Shown: positions 30,284 to 41,122, counted from the stretch's first letter. The stretch is 64,000 bases of DNA from Chlorobium sp. (GCA_028280025.1 JANQMO010000044.1:1-64000), one strand, 5' to 3'. The notes: a model not told the origin generated them from the letters alone. Translations and numbers: made by a program.

Positions 30284-31135
30284 ATGCATTCAATCGCCAT
30301 GAATATATCGACGAATGTCACGAGAAACAAGGTTAATGCCCAGATTACAGCAAAGAGGTCTCTTCTCTGTGTCGGTCTGGACAGTGATCCCGCAAAAATC
30401 CCCGATATCTTCGGCAGGATGGATCGACCTGTTCTCGCATTCAATCGGTCGGTAATCAGGGCCACAGCCAATCACGCCGTCGCCTATAAAATCAATACCG
30501 CGTTCTACGAGGCACGAGGCATCGAGGGGATCAGTGATATGCAAAACACGCTGGAATCCCTGCCGTCCGAATGCCTTTCGATAGCCGATGCCAAACGGGC
30601 CGATATCGGTAATACAAGCAGAATGTACGCAAAGGCATTTTTCGAACACTGGGCATTCGACGCCATAACGGCAGCCCCTTACATGGGCACCGACTCCCTC
30701 GAGCCTTTTTTCGACTACGACAACAAGCTGATCTTCGTGCTCTGCCTTACCTCAAATCCGGGTTCGGCCGATTTTGAGGAACAGCAGCTCTCTTCAGGCG
30801 GAACACTCTATGATGCGGTTCTTGAAAAAGTTCAGGAGTGGAACAGAAACAACAATGCAGGGATCGTTGTCGGGGCAACCAAGAGCGCTCTCCTGGGAGA
30901 GATACGCAAAAAAGCACCCGGCCTGTTTTTCCTGATTCCCGGTGTCGGCGCCCAGGGCGGTTCACTTCGGGATTCATCACTATCGGGACTTGACGACAAT
31001 AAAGAGAGTGCGCTTATCAATGTAAGCAGAGGCGTCATATATCCTCAGGGAGACTTCGAATCACCTGAAGCGTTCGAACATGCGGTACGCATACAGGCTG
31101 CCGCACTGCACGAAGAAATGCACACTGCTTTTTAA
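30284..31135 (+). CDS. pyrF: Orotidine 5'-phosphate decarboxylase (type 2)
   Basis: Decarboxylates OMP to UMP, the last step of UMP synthesis. The active-site signature IADAKRADIGNTSRMYAKAFF is that of the longer type 2 family (length 283 residues fits). Other segments are KRSLLCVGLDSDPAKIP at the N terminus, FVLCLTSNPGSADFE, and FFLIPGVGAQGGSLRD. The first ATG has AGGG about 10 bases upstream; an ATG five codons later is possible. Confidence 0.95.
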   Translation: MHSIAMNISTNVTRNKVNAQITAKRSLLCVGLDSDPAKIPDIFGRMDRPVLAFNRSVIRATANHAVAYKINTAFYEARGIEGISDMQNTLESLPSECLSIADAKRADIGNTSRMYAKAFFEHWAFDAITAAPYMGTDSLEPFFDYDNKLIFVLCLTSNPGSADFEEQQLSSGGTLYDAVLEKVQEWNRNNNAGIVVGATKSALLGEIRKKAPGLFFLIPGVGAQGGSLRDSSLSGLDDNKESALINVSRGVIYPQGDFESPEAFEHAVRIQAAALHEEMHTAF

Positions 31136-31326
31136 GCATCGGAAATCCCTCTTCTCCCGGTCATACCGCTGCAACTTACCGCGTACCATATCGCATCCCT
31201 GAACAACTGCACTGTCGACCGTCCACGCAACCAAGCGGTCGCGGTAGAATAGGGAATTATTACCCACATACCGGAGTTGGTGAACAAAAACAGGGTGTGG
31301 TTGGTGTAATGAAAACAGGGGACGAC

Positions 31327-32265
31327 ATGGAAGGACATATTGTCATTACAGGTGCAACCGGTCTCATCGGCTCGGAGCTGGCCCGTCAGCTGATTGCGGA
31401 AGGTGAAAACGTTGTTGTTCTTTCACGATCCCCTGAAAGCGCATCGACCAAAGTCCCAGGCGCCGCAGCGTATGCGGCATGGAATTACAGCCAGGCAGAA
31501 GGAGAGTGGGCAAATTACATCGACGGGGCAAAAGCCGTGGTGCATCTTGCCGGCAAGCCGCTGCTTGAAGGCCGATGGTCTGAGGAACACAAGGTCGAGA
31601 GCTACAACTCGCGGGTTGTAGGCACCCGGAACATTGTCAAAGCGATGCAGAAAGCAAGCCGCAAACCGGAAGTTTTCATTTCTGCATCTGCAATAGGGTA
31701 TTACGGGGCTTTTGACAACTGTACCGATACCGGCGACCTTGATGAAAAGGCGCCTGAAGGTGGCGATTTTCTTGCCAAGATCTGTGTCGACTGGGAGAAC
31801 GCCGCCTCGGAAGCGCCCAAAGATACCAGAACGGTCATACTCAGAACCGGGATCGTTCTTTCCACAAAAGGCGGCATGCTGCAGCAGATGCTGACGCCCT
31901 TCAACCTGTTCCTGGGCGGGCCTGTCGGCTCAGGGAACCAGTGTATTTCATGGCTTCATATCGATGATGAAATCGCCATCATCCGCCAGGCGCTGGATAC
32001 CCCTTTTTACAAGGGACCGGTCAATCTGGTAGCCCCCCGGCCCGTATCGATGAAAGAGTTCGCTCAGGATCTCGGCGCAGTCCTGTTCAGGCCGTCACTG
32101 CTGCCTGTACCGAAATTCGCGCTTCAGTTGCTCATGGGAGAAGGAGCGGAATATGCTACGAAAGGGCAGAAGGTCATCCCCGGTATGCTGAACAGCCATG
32201 GATATCGCTTCATTCATCCGTCGCTCAGAGAAGCGCTGAAAGATCTTGTTGAAAAGAAAAGGTAG
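31327..32265 (+). CDS. TIGR01777 family NAD-dependent epimerase-like protein
   Basis: A 312-residue extended short-chain dehydrogenase (SDR39U1/YfcH type). The nucleotide fold is HIVITGATGLIGSELARQL at the N terminus; VVHLAGKPL, SASAIGYYGAFDNCTD and the C-terminal SHGYRFIHPSLREALKDL are the TIGR01777 signature. Substrate unknown. The ATG of MEGHIVITG was chosen because AGGGGA lies just upstream; the frame opens ten codons earlier. Confidence 0.88.
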   Translation: MEGHIVITGATGLIGSELARQLIAEGENVVVLSRSPESASTKVPGAAAYAAWNYSQAEGEWANYIDGAKAVVHLAGKPLLEGRWSEEHKVESYNSRVVGTRNIVKAMQKASRKPEVFISASAIGYYGAFDNCTDTGDLDEKAPEGGDFLAKICVDWENAASEAPKDTRTVILRTGIVLSTKGGMLQQMLTPFNLFLGGPVGSGNQCISWLHIDDEIAIIRQALDTPFYKGPVNLVAPRPVSMKEFAQDLGAVLFRPSLLPVPKFALQLLMGEGAEYATKGQKVIPGMLNSHGYRFIHPSLREALKDLVEKKR

Positions 32266-32383
32266 TAGATGACAGAAAGCATTGCTGCCGTCAGGATCTG
32301 ACAGAAATACATGTAACAGGTCAGATACGGCCGGCACCGCAATGGGCGCAATTTCTTAATAATAATAAACACAGGAGAAACCC

Positions 32384-32878
32384 ATGGGAACCAGAGGTCG
32401 TGAGATTGTAGGAGAGCATCTCGATCGCGTGCTCGAGCTTCTCAACAAGGCATTTGCCGACGAATGGCTGGCCTACTACCAGTACTGGATCGGCGCAAAA
32501 GTCGTTGAAGGCCCGATGAAAGACGCGGTTATCGCCGAACTCATGCAGCACGCTGCCGACGAGCTGCGTCATGCCGATATGGTCAGCAATCGAATCATAC
32601 AGCTTGGCGGAACACCGCTGACAACCCCGAAACAGTGGTTCGAATGGACAAACTGCGGTTACGACGCGCCCGAGAACCCGTTCGTTCAAATGATACTCGA
32701 GCAAAACATATCAGGCGAACAGTGCGCCATTTCCACCTATAACAGTATTATCGAGGAAATCGGACTCAAAGATCCCGTCACCTACAATATCGCCGTCCAG
32801 ATCCTCGAAGACGAAGTCGAACATGAAGAAGACCTGCAGGCACTGCTTGAAGATCTCGGTGTCATCCTGAATAAGTAA
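32384..32878 (+). CDS. Ferritin-like protein (bacterioferritin/Dps-related)
   Basis: A 164-residue four-helix bundle protein. Iron-ligand pairs are visible: ADEWLAYYQYWIGAKV and HAADELRHADMVSNRI (E..H), and later SGEQCAISTYNSIIEEI with ILEDEVEHEEDLQALLEDL (E..E..H). Proteins of this type form ferritin-like shells storing or detoxifying iron. ACAGGAGAAA is a strong ribosome binding site. A terminator follows at 32924. Confidence 0.85.
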   Translation: MGTRGREIVGEHLDRVLELLNKAFADEWLAYYQYWIGAKVVEGPMKDAVIAELMQHAADELRHADMVSNRIIQLGGTPLTTPKQWFEWTNCGYDAPENPFVQMILEQNISGEQCAISTYNSIIEEIGLKDPVTYNIAVQILEDEVEHEEDLQALLEDLGVILNK

Positions 32879-32923
32879 CCTGCAGAACTGCTGAGCATAT
32901 CACCATATATCCATGAACACCAG

Positions 32924-32960
32924 GCTGGCAACCCCTTGAACATGGGATTGTCAGCTTTTT
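32924..32960 (+). terminator. Rho-independent terminator of the ferritin-like gene
   Basis: GCTGGCAACCCC and GGGATTGTCAGC pair (one mismatch, one G-T) around a 7-8 base loop, followed by TTTTTATT. Confidence 0.75.
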
Positions 32961-33039
32961 ATTGTGATCCAGCCTGACAAACTCTCCTGAAACAGCAGGT
33001 CATTCCCCTGCTCCAGTCTATACTGTTTTGGGGGTTGAT

Positions 33040-33312
33040 TCAGTAGCTGTTCTGACGAGGAGGACGTTCTTCGCGCGGTCTGGCCTGGTTAACCTTGACC
33101 GAACGACCATTGAAGTCTGATTCATTCAGCGCGTCGATTGCGCTTTGAGCTTCACTGTCGTTTGGCATTTCAACAAAACCGAATCCTTTGGAACGGCCCG
33201 AAAACTTGTCCTTGATGATACTCGCCCGATCAACCTGACCGAAAGGGGAGAAAGCCTCGCGAAGCTCTTCGTCTGTAGTGCTGTAAGGCAAATTGCCAAT
33301 GTAGATGTTCAT
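33040..33312 (-). CDS. RNA-binding protein with one RRM domain
   Basis: A 90-residue glycine-poor RRM protein. RNP2 is NIYIGNL at the N terminus, RNP1 is SKGFGFVEM near residue 45; a short Arg/Pro tail follows (PREERPPRQNSY). Such single-RRM proteins in cyanobacteria and other bacteria are often cold- or stress-regulated RNA chaperones. The upstream 33313-33450 spacer is long enough for a regulated leader, but no motif was recognised. Confidence 0.92.
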   Translation of the reverse strand: MNIYIGNLPYSTTDEELREAFSPFGQVDRASIIKDKFSGRSKGFGFVEMPNDSEAQSAIDALNESDFNGRSVKVNQARPREERPPRQNSY

Positions 33313-33692
33313 GTTCTATAGTGAAATGACACGTGCTTTGCCAAAAAGAGTACTGCCGCGGAACATCCAAAGCACAATCTATCCTGCGGCAATCAGCCAA
33401 CCATTGCCTGATGTGTTAATTTACTCTACCTGCCAATGGATTTCAAAATGAAAAGACGACGTTAACAGAAAAGCAACAATCAGGCCTTTCATGCTCAATA
33501 GTACATACCCGGCAGAAACACAACGCCGCGCCCATCCGGAAAAAGGAGCATACCGGCCAAAACACGCCCCTGTACCGCCTCCCACAACATGGTAACTTTT
33601 TCACCAACAGACTTGGCAGACTTAAATATTTTTTTAAATTATCGCTACCGAATTTAATTTATAAGGATTTTTATCATCTAAACGTTTCTGTT
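33313..33692. other. Intergenic region, divergent promoters of RRM gene and amtB
   Basis: About 380 bases between divergent genes. The amtB side ends in an AT-rich block (AAATATTTTTTTAAATTATC) about 40-80 bases before the start codon. I looked for a sigma-54 pair (TGGCAC-N5-TTGCA) and found none convincing. No small gene was supported. Confidence 0.5.
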
Positions 33693-35021
33693 ATGGCAAA
33701 AAAACTGACAAAAGCGTGCTTCCTTCTTCTGCTCGCCGTTACCGCCGCAGACACTGTCTGGGCCTCAGGTGAGGTGACTGATTCAGGAACGACCGCGTGG
33801 ATGTTGACTGCGACAACGCTTGTGCTGCTTATGGTTCCCGGCCTTGCCATGTTCTATGGCGGACTTGTCCGGACAAAAAACGTTCTCGGCACCATGATGC
33901 ACAGCTTCGCTGCAATGGTCGTCATAGGGGTTCTCTGGCCGGCTATCGGTTACGCACTGAGTTTCGGACCGAATGTTCTCGGCGGGCTTGCAGGATGGAA
34001 CCCTGATTACGTTCTCCTCAAAGGCATTGACGAATCCATTCTCGATTCGGGTATTCCCGAATACGTTTTTGCAATGTTCCAGGGGAAATTCGCGATCATC
34101 ACTCCGGCTATTATTGCAGGAGCTTTTGCAGAAAGAGTGAGTTTCAGGGGCTTCATCATCTTTATCGCATTATGGAGTATCGCGGTTTACAGCCCCATCT
34201 GCCACTGGGTCTGGGCTGAAGACGGCTTCCTGTTCAACATGGGCCCCGCAGGCGCTATCGATTTTGCCGGCGGCACCGTCGTTCACATATCTTCAGGGAT
34301 CAGCGCCCTTGTCGCGGCACTGTTCCTTGGCGCAAGAAGAGGGTATCCGAAAAATGTCATGCATCCCAACAATCTCGTTATGACAATGATCGGCGCAGGC
34401 CTGCTCTGGGTCGGCTGGTTCGGCTTCAATGCCGGCAGCGCCGTCGCCAGTGATCTCGATACCGGAAGGGCTCTTACAGTAACGCAGATTGCCGCTGCCG
34501 CGGGTGCGTTTGCATGGATCATCATAGAAAGCACTCTCTATAAAAAAGTCACAAGCCTCGGTGTTGTTTCCGGAATACTTGCCGGACTTGTCGCAATAAC
34601 GCCAGCCGCGGGCGTTGTACAGCCTGACGGAGCGATTGTCATCGGCGCAGTTGCCTCGATTATCTGTTTTCTTGCCATTCAGGTCAAAAACCGCGTCGGA
34701 TATGATGACAGTCTCGATGCCTTCGGTATCCACGGGATAGGAGGAATCGTCGGCGCACTCACACTGACATTCTTTATCCGTGAAAGCTGGATGGCCGATG
34801 CCGCTGCAGCAGCCGGAGGAAGCTGGACCGTCTGGCAGCAGCTCGGCGTACAGGCTGCAGCTGTCGGCATCACCATCGTCTATGCAGCAATCGTTACCAT
34901 CGTGCTGCTCTTTATCGTGGAAAAAACCGTAGGATTCCGCCTGAATGAAACCGACGAGATGGCCGGTCTCGATCAGAGTCTGCACGGTGAGCACGGTTAT
35001 GGTCTTATCAATCTTAACTAA
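33693..35021 (+). CDS. amtB: Ammonium transporter
   Basis: A 442-residue Amt/Rh channel with a cleavable N-terminal signal (MAKKLTKACFLLLLAVTAAD) and eleven predicted helices. The pore twin histidines are in ICHWVW and DAFGIHGIGG. The segment VPGLAMFYGGLVRTKNVL is family-typical. It imports ammonium (as NH3) and is followed after 12 bases by a PII gene, the classical amtB-glnK pair in which PII blocks the channel. Confidence 0.96.
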   Translation: MAKKLTKACFLLLLAVTAADTVWASGEVTDSGTTAWMLTATTLVLLMVPGLAMFYGGLVRTKNVLGTMMHSFAAMVVIGVLWPAIGYALSFGPNVLGGLAGWNPDYVLLKGIDESILDSGIPEYVFAMFQGKFAIITPAIIAGAFAERVSFRGFIIFIALWSIAVYSPICHWVWAEDGFLFNMGPAGAIDFAGGTVVHISSGISALVAALFLGARRGYPKNVMHPNNLVMTMIGAGLLWVGWFGFNAGSAVASDLDTGRALTVTQIAAAAGAFAWIIIESTLYKKVTSLGVVSGILAGLVAITPAAGVVQPDGAIVIGAVASIICFLAIQVKNRVGYDDSLDAFGIHGIGGIVGALTLTFFIRESWMADAAAAAGGSWTVWQQLGVQAAAVGITIVYAAIVTIVLLFIVEKTVGFRLNETDEMAGLDQSLHGEHGYGLINLN

Positions 35022-35033
35022 GACTGAATAATT

Positions 35034-35375
35034 ATGAAGCTGATAACAGCAATTATCCAGGAGGACAAGCTAGATGCAGTCCGCGAGGCCCTTATCCAGT
35101 CCGATATCACAAGAATATCGGTCAGCAGGATATCGGGCCATGGACGGCAGGAAGACATCGATATTTACCGGGGCCGGAAGATCGCACCGAACCTGATCCC
35201 TAAAGTCCGTATCGAGATCGCCGTTAACGACACCTATGTCGAAACAACCATAGAGACAATCGTTGCATCTGCAAGGCATGGAAGCGGCGAGGTGGGTGAC
35301 GGCAAAATATTCGTTTCCCCTCTCGAGGAGTGCGTCCGCATCAGGACAGGAGAACGGGGAGGTACTGCGATCTGA
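35034..35375 (+). CDS. glnK: PII signal protein, AmtB-associated
   Basis: A 113-residue trimeric nitrogen regulator that binds ATP/ADP and 2-oxoglutarate and closes AmtB. The B-loop TIVASARHGSGEVGDGKIFVSPLEE is canonical. The T-loop (GRQEDIDIYRGRKIAPNLIPK) is one residue shorter than in E. coli GlnK, and Ile50 replaces the uridylylated Tyr51. So this protein cannot be modified at that site as enterobacterial PII is. The genomic context and the C-terminal sequence support a GlnK role. Confidence 0.93.
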   Translation: MKLITAIIQEDKLDAVREALIQSDITRISVSRISGHGRQEDIDIYRGRKIAPNLIPKVRIEIAVNDTYVETTIETIVASARHGSGEVGDGKIFVSPLEECVRIRTGERGGTAI

Positions 35376-35404
35376 TACCGGACGGCGTCCATTTTGTCAA
35401 TGCT

Positions 35405-35442
35405 AACCGGAAATGAGGGCACATCCTTGTTTCCGGTTTTTT
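35405..35442 (+). terminator. Rho-independent terminator of amtB-glnK
   Basis: AACCGGAAA and TTTCCGGTT form a 9-bp stem, with a loop of about 15 bases, followed by TTTTTTG. Confidence 0.8.
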
Positions 35443-35453
35443 GCTCCTGCCTG

Positions 35454-35792
35454 TTAATCGCCAACGTCGTCAGGGCGCTTGCCGAACTCGTCAATCTTTG
35501 TCTTTTCCCAGAGCGGAACCTTGCCGAAATATGCCGCCCTGCCGATAATGTGAGCTGCCACCGGTGCCGTAAGAAAAAGAAAGACAATAATCGCCAGGGC
35601 ACGGGAAGCGATGCCGAAATCCTGCCAATAGACAGACGTTCCGATAAGCACCAGCCCGATACCCAGTGTTGAAGCCTTGGTCGTTGCCGACATGCGGGTG
35701 TAGAGATCGGGCATCTTCAGGATACCGATTGCCGAAAGCAGAATAAACAGGGTTCCCAGCAGCAAAAAGATACCGCTTAAAATTTCAATCAT
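35454..35792 (-). CDS. mnhG: Mrp antiporter subunit G
   Basis: A 112-residue subunit of the multisubunit Na+/H+ (Mrp/Mnh) antiporter. Three helices; conserved ILSGIFLLLGTLFILLSAIG, LKMPDLYTRMSATTKASTLG and FLFLTAPVAAHIIGRAAYF. The start was set at MIEILSG, overlapping mnhF by four bases, rather than at the longer frame. It is the last gene of the operon. Confidence 0.93.
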   Translation of the reverse strand: MIEILSGIFLLLGTLFILLSAIGILKMPDLYTRMSATTKASTLGIGLVLIGTSVYWQDFGIASRALAIIVFLFLTAPVAAHIIGRAAYFGKVPLWEKTKIDEFGKRPDDVGD

Positions 35793-36061
35793 TCTTTTCC
35801 CCTCCTTCCAAGGTAGTAGGCAAACGCCACCGTACCGAGAAACGCCAGCAGTGCCACAATGATACCCACATCCAGGAATGTCGTTGTGTTCTTCTGGATC
35901 GAGTAGACCGCTATAAACGCTATCGCATTGGCCGAAAGCAGGTCGAGAGCAACAATCCGGTCCTCGATGCTCGGCCCGATCACCAGACGGAGAAAAATCA
36001 CCAGGATCGAAAGGCCGATGATGATCACCGAAATATATACAGACCATTCGATAAAACTCAT
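35789..36061 (-). CDS. mnhF: Mrp antiporter subunit F
   Basis: A 90-residue subunit with three helices (VYISVIIIGLSILVIFLRLV, DLLSANAIAFIAVYSI, VGIIVALLAFLGTVAFAYYL) and the family core RLVIGPSIEDRIVALDLLSA. Overlaps mnhE by 4 bases and mnhG by 4 bases. Confidence 0.93.
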   Translation of the reverse strand: MSFIEWSVYISVIIIGLSILVIFLRLVIGPSIEDRIVALDLLSANAIAFIAVYSIQKNTTTFLDVGIIVALLAFLGTVAFAYYLGRRGKE

Positions 36062-36531
36062 CGCATCACCTCGATCAACCGTTTTTCAAGACCGTTTTTC
36101 AGTTCATTGCGGAACCGGTCGGCATCCTTGACATACAGGGCGTGAACATAGAGCGTTTTCCTGTCGGGCGATACGTCGATGCTCAACGTTCCCGGGGTCA
36201 GGGTGACAAAATTCGCAAAAAGCGTGATTTCGATATCGGTTTCAACATCGAGCGGAACCGCTATAACCCCCGGCTCCATATAGTCCTTTGGAGTAACGAT
36301 ATCGAACGCAACCTTGAGGTTCGCTATGATCAACTCCTTAAAGAAGTAGAGTACAAACATGATCACGAGCGGTATTTTTGAAAAATACCTGCTTTCCCCC
36401 CATGCCGAACGGGAAAACCACAGGATCAGGTAAGCGACAACCATACCGGCGGCAAAGGTACCGGCAGTAATCTCCCCGACAAGCATCATCCAGGCGATCG
36501 CCAGCAGGATATTGAATAAAAAAGGATTCAT
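36058..36531 (-). CDS. mnhE: Mrp antiporter subunit E
   Basis: A 157-residue subunit. Two to three N-terminal helices ([20 protein letters not shown] and following) precede a cytosolic part with [20 protein letters not shown], typical of MrpE, and the C-terminal [20 protein letters not shown]. Overlaps mnhD by 4 bases. Confidence 0.93.
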   Translation of the reverse strand: MNPFLFNILLAIAWMMLVGEITAGTFAAGMVVAYLILWFSRSAWGESRYFSKIPLVIMFVLYFFKELIIANLKVAFDIVTPKDYMEPGVIAVPLDVETDIEITLFANFVTLTPGTLSIDVSPDRKTLYVHALYVKDADRFRNELKNGLEKRLIEVMR

Positions 36532-38045
36532 GACTTCCCTCCCAGAACAGCATCGATATACTCACCGGCATCCAGCAGCTCGATGGCTGTCCTGTCCGCA
36601 AGCCCGAAAAACGGTTCGAACCAGAGCCCGAAGATCACCGTGAGGCCTCCCAGTATCACAATCGGCACCACGATCATCGCTTTCCTCGTACTTGGAATCC
36701 GCAAATATGCCTCGTCTTCAACACCGCCCTCTCCGAGAGGATCGTCTTTCCAGAACGCCTCGTTCCATATTTTTATCATGGAATACAGGGTCAGCATGCT
36801 GACACAGAGAGCTATCCCCACCAGCAGATAGTGTTCCGAATCCAGACCCGCCTTGATCACCAGGAACTTTGCCCAGAATCCGGACAGGGGAGGAATACCG
36901 GCAAGCCCAAGAGCCGGAACCAGAAACAGCAGTCCGAGCATCGGATAAAAACGGTAGATCCCTCCTATCTCCCTGAGATCCCAGGAACCTTTCAGGCGCC
37001 GGATTATTCCGCTGAGATAAAACAGGTTTGTTTTGGCGACAATATTGTGAATCATGTAAAACAATCCTCCGGCTATGGCAAGCGGAGACTGTATCGCGAG
37101 CGCAAAAATCATATAGCCTATCTGGCTGATGATATGGAAGGAGAGCAGCTTGCGCATGTCGTACTGCGCCACCGCGCCCAGCACACCCACGACCATCGTG
37201 AACGCGGAAAGAACAAGCAGCACCTGATGGATGAACGACGCCTCTTCATGAACGAAAATGGTAGTGAAAAATCGCATGATCGCATAGACCCCGACTTTCG
37301 TCAGAAGTCCGGAAAATATGGCGGAAACCGCCATCGGCGGAGTATGATAGGATGCCGGAAGCCAGAAAAACAGGGGGAAAATCGCCGCTTTGATCCCGAA
37401 CGTGATCATGAAAAGCACCGCCACCACCGACAGCATTTCCCGGTGCTCCAGCAAAGGAATCCTCTGGGCAAGATCGGCCATGTTGAGTGTGCCTGCGGTT
37501 CCGTACAGAATCCCCACCGCCGCGAGAAAGATCGAAGAAGAAAGCAGGTTCAGCGTGACATACTTGATCGCTCCTTCGAGCTGCTGAGGCCTCCCGCCAA
37601 GCACCAGCAGCACAAAGGAGGAGATCAGCATCACCTCGAACCAGACGTAGAGGTTGAAAATGTCCCCGGTCAGGAAAGCCCCGTTGATACCCATCAAAAG
37701 GATCTGCAGCAGCGGATAGTAAAAAAAATGCTCCCGCTTTTCGTCAATGGTCCCGAGTGAATAAAGTGCGGTGGTGAAGCCGATAAATGCGGTGGCAACC
37801 ACCATGATGGACGAAAGCATATCGGCGACAAAGGTTATGCCGAACGGCGCTTCCCAGCCGCCGACCTGCAGCGACAAAATCCCCTGCGCATGGACGCCCG
37901 ATAACAAAACCAGCGACACGCCGAGCATGGCCGCTGTCCCCGCCGCATTCAGCATACGGTGCAGCAGAGTCCGCTTGCGGAAGAAAATCATGACTGCCGC
38001 AGTGCAGAGCGGCAGCAAGATGGGCAGCATGATAATCCGGTTCAT
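36528..38045 (-). CDS. mnhD: Mrp antiporter subunit D
   Basis: A 505-residue proton-translocating subunit homologous to Nqo13/NuoM. About 14 helices; conserved [20 protein letters not shown] (acidic residue in TM5), [13 protein letters not shown], and [18 protein letters not shown]. The gene overlaps its neighbours on both sides by four bases. A NuoM/HyfF relative is excluded by the complete seven-gene mnh order. Confidence 0.95.
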   Translation of the reverse strand: MNRIIMLPILLPLCTAAVMIFFRKRTLLHRMLNAAGTAAMLGVSLVLLSGVHAQGILSLQVGGWEAPFGITFVADMLSSIMVVATAFIGFTTALYSLGTIDEKREHFFYYPLLQILLMGINGAFLTGDIFNLYVWFEVMLISSFVLLVLGGRPQQLEGAIKYVTLNLLSSSIFLAAVGILYGTAGTLNMADLAQRIPLLEHREMLSVVAVLFMITFGIKAAIFPLFFWLPASYHTPPMAVSAIFSGLLTKVGVYAIMRFFTTIFVHEEASFIHQVLLVLSAFTMVVGVLGAVAQYDMRKLLSFHIISQIGYMIFALAIQSPLAIAGGLFYMIHNIVAKTNLFYLSGIIRRLKGSWDLREIGGIYRFYPMLGLLFLVPALGLAGIPPLSGFWAKFLVIKAGLDSEHYLLVGIALCVSMLTLYSMIKIWNEAFWKDDPLGEGGVEDEAYLRIPSTRKAMIVVPIVILGGLTVIFGLWFEPFFGLADRTAIELLDAGEYIDAVLGGKS

Positions 38046-38407
38046 GGCTTTTCTCCCGGAAGTTGATCCGTGCTCTTCATCCTGTCCAGGTCCTCGGTTC
38101 CCAGCTCCTGGTAGGTGCGTTTGAAGAGCACGATAGTAAACGCCTGCACGCCGAAACCGATAACGATCGCAGTGAGTATAAGCGCCTGAGGCAGCGGATC
38201 GGCGAATGGTTCGACGAGCGCCTCTGCCCCTTCCGGCACAAAGGCAGGAGCCCCCTTTGTCAGCCGCCCGACGGTAAATATCATAAGGTTAGCGGCATGC
38301 CCGAGCAGGATCAGGCCGAAAATCACCTTCACGAGGCTTCTTCTCAGGATAAGATAGGTTCCGGCGGCATAGAGCACACCGACAATGACCGCAAGCAGAA
38401 ATGTCAT
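38042..38407 (-). CDS. mnhC: Mrp antiporter subunit C
   Basis: A 121-residue NuoK-like subunit with three helices. [40 protein letters not shown] and [20 protein letters not shown] are conserved MrpC segments. Overlaps mnhB and mnhD by four bases each. Confidence 0.94.
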   Translation of the reverse strand: MTFLLAVIVGVLYAAGTYLILRRSLVKVIFGLILLGHAANLMIFTVGRLTKGAPAFVPEGAEALVEPFADPLPQALILTAIVIGFGVQAFTIVLFKRTYQELGTEDLDRMKSTDQLPGEKP

Positions 38408-38820
38408 GAGCGGTCCTCCTCTGCAAGCGAAAAAATAATGGAGATCGTTATCCCCAGCACAAGAAAGTAGATCCCGAGATCGAACAGGAGAGGAGTCCCG
38501 ACCTTGCCGATGAACGGAATCCCCGTGTCGATCCAGAAAGCTGTCATAAATCGCTCACCGGTAACAAGCGAGGGTAGAGTACTTGCGATGGCGGTCAGCA
38601 AACCGACCGCAATAATTCTGAGAGGATCAAAACGGACGACTGTTTTTGCAGCTTGAATACCGTTTGCAATAAAGTAAAGCGCATACGCTGCCGCCGCGAC
38701 AAGTCCGCCGACAAACCCTCCTCCCGGTTCGTTATGCCCCCGCAAAAGAAGAAACACAGAAAATATCAGCAAGAGAAGCAGCAGATAACGGGACGCTGTG
38801 GCCAGAATAATTGAATACAT
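38404..38820 (-). CDS. mnhB: Mrp antiporter subunit B
   Basis: A 138-residue subunit with four helices. [40 protein letters not shown] and [20 protein letters not shown] are MrpB hallmarks. Starts 1 base after the mnhA stop and overlaps mnhC. Confidence 0.94.
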   Translation of the reverse strand: MYSIILATASRYLLLLLLIFSVFLLLRGHNEPGGGFVGGLVAAAAYALYFIANGIQAAKTVVRFDPLRIIAVGLLTAIASTLPSLVTGERFMTAFWIDTGIPFIGKVGTPLLFDLGIYFLVLGITISIIFSLAEEDRS

Positions 38821-38821
38821 A

Positions 38822-41122
38822 TTACCGTCCTCCTCCGTCCGCCCTGAGTTTCAACAGAGCAACAACGCCCAGAGCGGCAACGGCGAGCACTGTGATCTCA
38901 CCGAGCGTATCGATAGCCCTGAAATCCACAAGAATCACATTCACCACATTTCGCCCTTTCCCGTCCGGAACGCTCGTTTGGGCAAAGTACTGCTTCAGCT
39001 CTGACGAGAGCTCGAAGGATGAAGCGGCAAACACCGTAAGCGTCATTAACACCCCGACAGAAACGGCTATTACCGCGTCCCTTCCCCTGTTGGACGAACG
39101 GGAAAGTTTCAGGAAACCCGGAAGCTTATAGAGCACCAGCACAAAGAGGATGACATTGAGTGTCTCGATCGCAAAGGTCGTCAAGCCAAGATCAGGCGCG
39201 CCGTATATCACGAAAATAATACCGATGGAAAACCCGAGAGCTCCGAGAGCGACAATCGACTTCAAACGTGATCTGGAGTTGACAAGAAGCAGGGTTGAAA
39301 CCAGAATGATAAAAGCGAGTGCCCCTTCGTAAAAAGTGATCGAAAAGTCGGGCGCTATGCCAATCCCGCCTGCTGAACGGTACAGAGCCAGGGAAGCCAG
39401 GAACACCGTCGTCAAGACGATGACGATGATGTAGTTTCGCAGGTAGCCGTTTTGCACGAACCGGGTCTGCACGGTTGCAAATGAAAGCACGCCCCGCAAC
39501 GTTGCCTCATACCAGGCCGAAGGCCTCATGAAAACCGGCAGCGTCATCCGCACGACCTGTTCGGACATTTTTAAACGTATCAGATAAAGGACACCTCCAA
39601 GCAGAAGGGTCACGAAACTCAGTAACAACACCAGATTGAAACCCTCCCATATGGAGATCTTCAGACTGAGTGTCTCGGACAGGATGCTCTGGGCCGACTG
39701 TTCGAGCATTGCTGCCATGAAAAAGTTGGGAAACATCCCGAAAAGCAGGCCGAGTGCCGCAAGCAGGGCCGGGCCAAGCAGCATTTTGAACGGAGCTTCG
39801 TGCGGCTGGCGGGAAGTATCCATCGCCTTACCCCAGAACGGCTTGAATCCCACAAACAGGGTAACCATCACCACAAAAGCGTTGGCAAGCACCGCAGCAG
39901 CTATAAGAAAGATCCCCCAATATTCCAGTTCGAGAATGGATTTGTAAACCGTTTCCTTACCGATGAAACCCACAAGCGGAATAATTCCCATCATGGACAG
40001 GGAGGCAAGTGCCGCCGTGACCGCCGTCAGAGGCATTCGCTTCCCAAGCCCTCCGAGCTTCGCTACATCGCGAGTCCCTGTTTCGTGATCAAGTGTCCCC
40101 GCAATGAGGAAAAGCACCCCCTTGTAGAGAGAATGAGCAATGAGATAGATGAAAAAGGCCTTGATCGCGAGTTTCGATCCGATACCGAGCAGCATGACAA
40201 GGGTTCCCAGCACAGCAAGTGTCGAGTAAGCAAGCAGCTTCTTCAGGTCGGTTTGTTTGAACGCCAGCAGACCAGACAACACCATGGTCGACGCCCCCGC
40301 TACCAGAACCGTGTCCTGCCAAATCGGCGTTCCCCCTATCTCGTGGTTCATTCTTGCTATCAGGTAAACGCCCGCCTTGACCATCGTTGCCGAATGGAGA
40401 TAGGCGCTCACGGGCGTAGGGGCCTCCATGGCATTGGGGAGCCAGAAATGAAACGGAAACTGCGCCGACTTGGTAAACGCACCGATCAGCAAAAGGATCA
40501 CAATAGCAGGATAAAACGCGTGAGCGGTGATAACGCCGTTCATATCGTAGAAGGACGAAATATCGAAGCTGCCTGTAACCCGGTAGAGCAATATGATGCC
40601 GGCAAGGAAGGCCAGCCCACCACCACCGGTTACCAGCAGGGCCTGCAGTGCTGCTTTTCTCGAAGACTCCTTGTGATGATTGAACCCGATCAAGAGAAAG
40701 GAACTGATGCCGGTCAGTTCCCAGAACACGAACATCAGGAGCATGTTGTCCGACAACACAAGACCCAGCATGGAGGTCATGAAAATGCCGATGTAAACGT
40801 AAAACCTGCCGGTCTCGGCATATGCCTTCATATAGGCTCCTGCGTAAAGAAATACCGCTGCGCCGATAAGGGTTATGATCAGAACAAAGCTGAGACTCAG
40901 TCCGTCAAGCAGAAAGGAAAAGTTGATGCCGAGCGAGGGAACCCACGGCACCGATTCCCGGATAACTTCTCCGGAGACAATCTGCGGGTAGCGCGACAAA
41001 AAGCCGAAAAACATGAACAGGGGAAACGTTACGGCAATCCAGCCGAAGTTTTCCCTGAACCGTTTATAGAGCAGCGGCGCAAGCGCGGAAGCGGCATATC
41101 CTATAAGCAGGAGAATCAGCAC
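38822..41122 (-). CDS. mnhA: Mrp antiporter subunit A
   Basis: The large NuoL-like subunit, 766 residues with about 20 helices. The antiporter core shows [51 protein letters not shown] and the [14 protein letters not shown] region. The C-terminal third carries the MrpA-specific DUF4040/MBH part ([40 protein letters not shown]). First gene of the A-G operon; the complex exchanges Na+ for H+ and supports life in salty or alkaline water. Confidence 0.95.
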   Translation of the reverse strand: MLILLLIGYAASALAPLLYKRFRENFGWIAVTFPLFMFFGFLSRYPQIVSGEVIRESVPWVPSLGINFSFLLDGLSLSFVLIITLIGAAVFLYAGAYMKAYAETGRFYVYIGIFMTSMLGLVLSDNMLLMFVFWELTGISSFLLIGFNHHKESSRKAALQALLVTGGGGLAFLAGIILLYRVTGSFDISSFYDMNGVITAHAFYPAIVILLLIGAFTKSAQFPFHFWLPNAMEAPTPVSAYLHSATMVKAGVYLIARMNHEIGGTPIWQDTVLVAGASTMVLSGLLAFKQTDLKKLLAYSTLAVLGTLVMLLGIGSKLAIKAFFIYLIAHSLYKGVLFLIAGTLDHETGTRDVAKLGGLGKRMPLTAVTAALASLSMMGIIPLVGFIGKETVYKSILELEYWGIFLIAAAVLANAFVVMVTLFVGFKPFWGKAMDTSRQPHEAPFKMLLGPALLAALGLLFGMFPNFFMAAMLEQSAQSILSETLSLKISIWEGFNLVLLLSFVTLLLGGVLYLIRLKMSEQVVRMTLPVFMRPSAWYEATLRGVLSFATVQTRFVQNGYLRNYIIVIVLTTVFLASLALYRSAGGIGIAPDFSITFYEGALAFIILVSTLLLVNSRSRLKSIVALGALGFSIGIIFVIYGAPDLGLTTFAIETLNVILFVLVLYKLPGFLKLSRSSNRGRDAVIAVSVGVLMTLTVFAASSFELSSELKQYFAQTSVPDGKGRNVVNVILVDFRAIDTLGEITVLAVAALGVVALLKLRADGGGR

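Noticed and set aside
33560..33692. Sigma-54 promoter for amtB
   Set aside because: TTGGCAGACTTAAATA lacks the -12 TTGC; no good match found.
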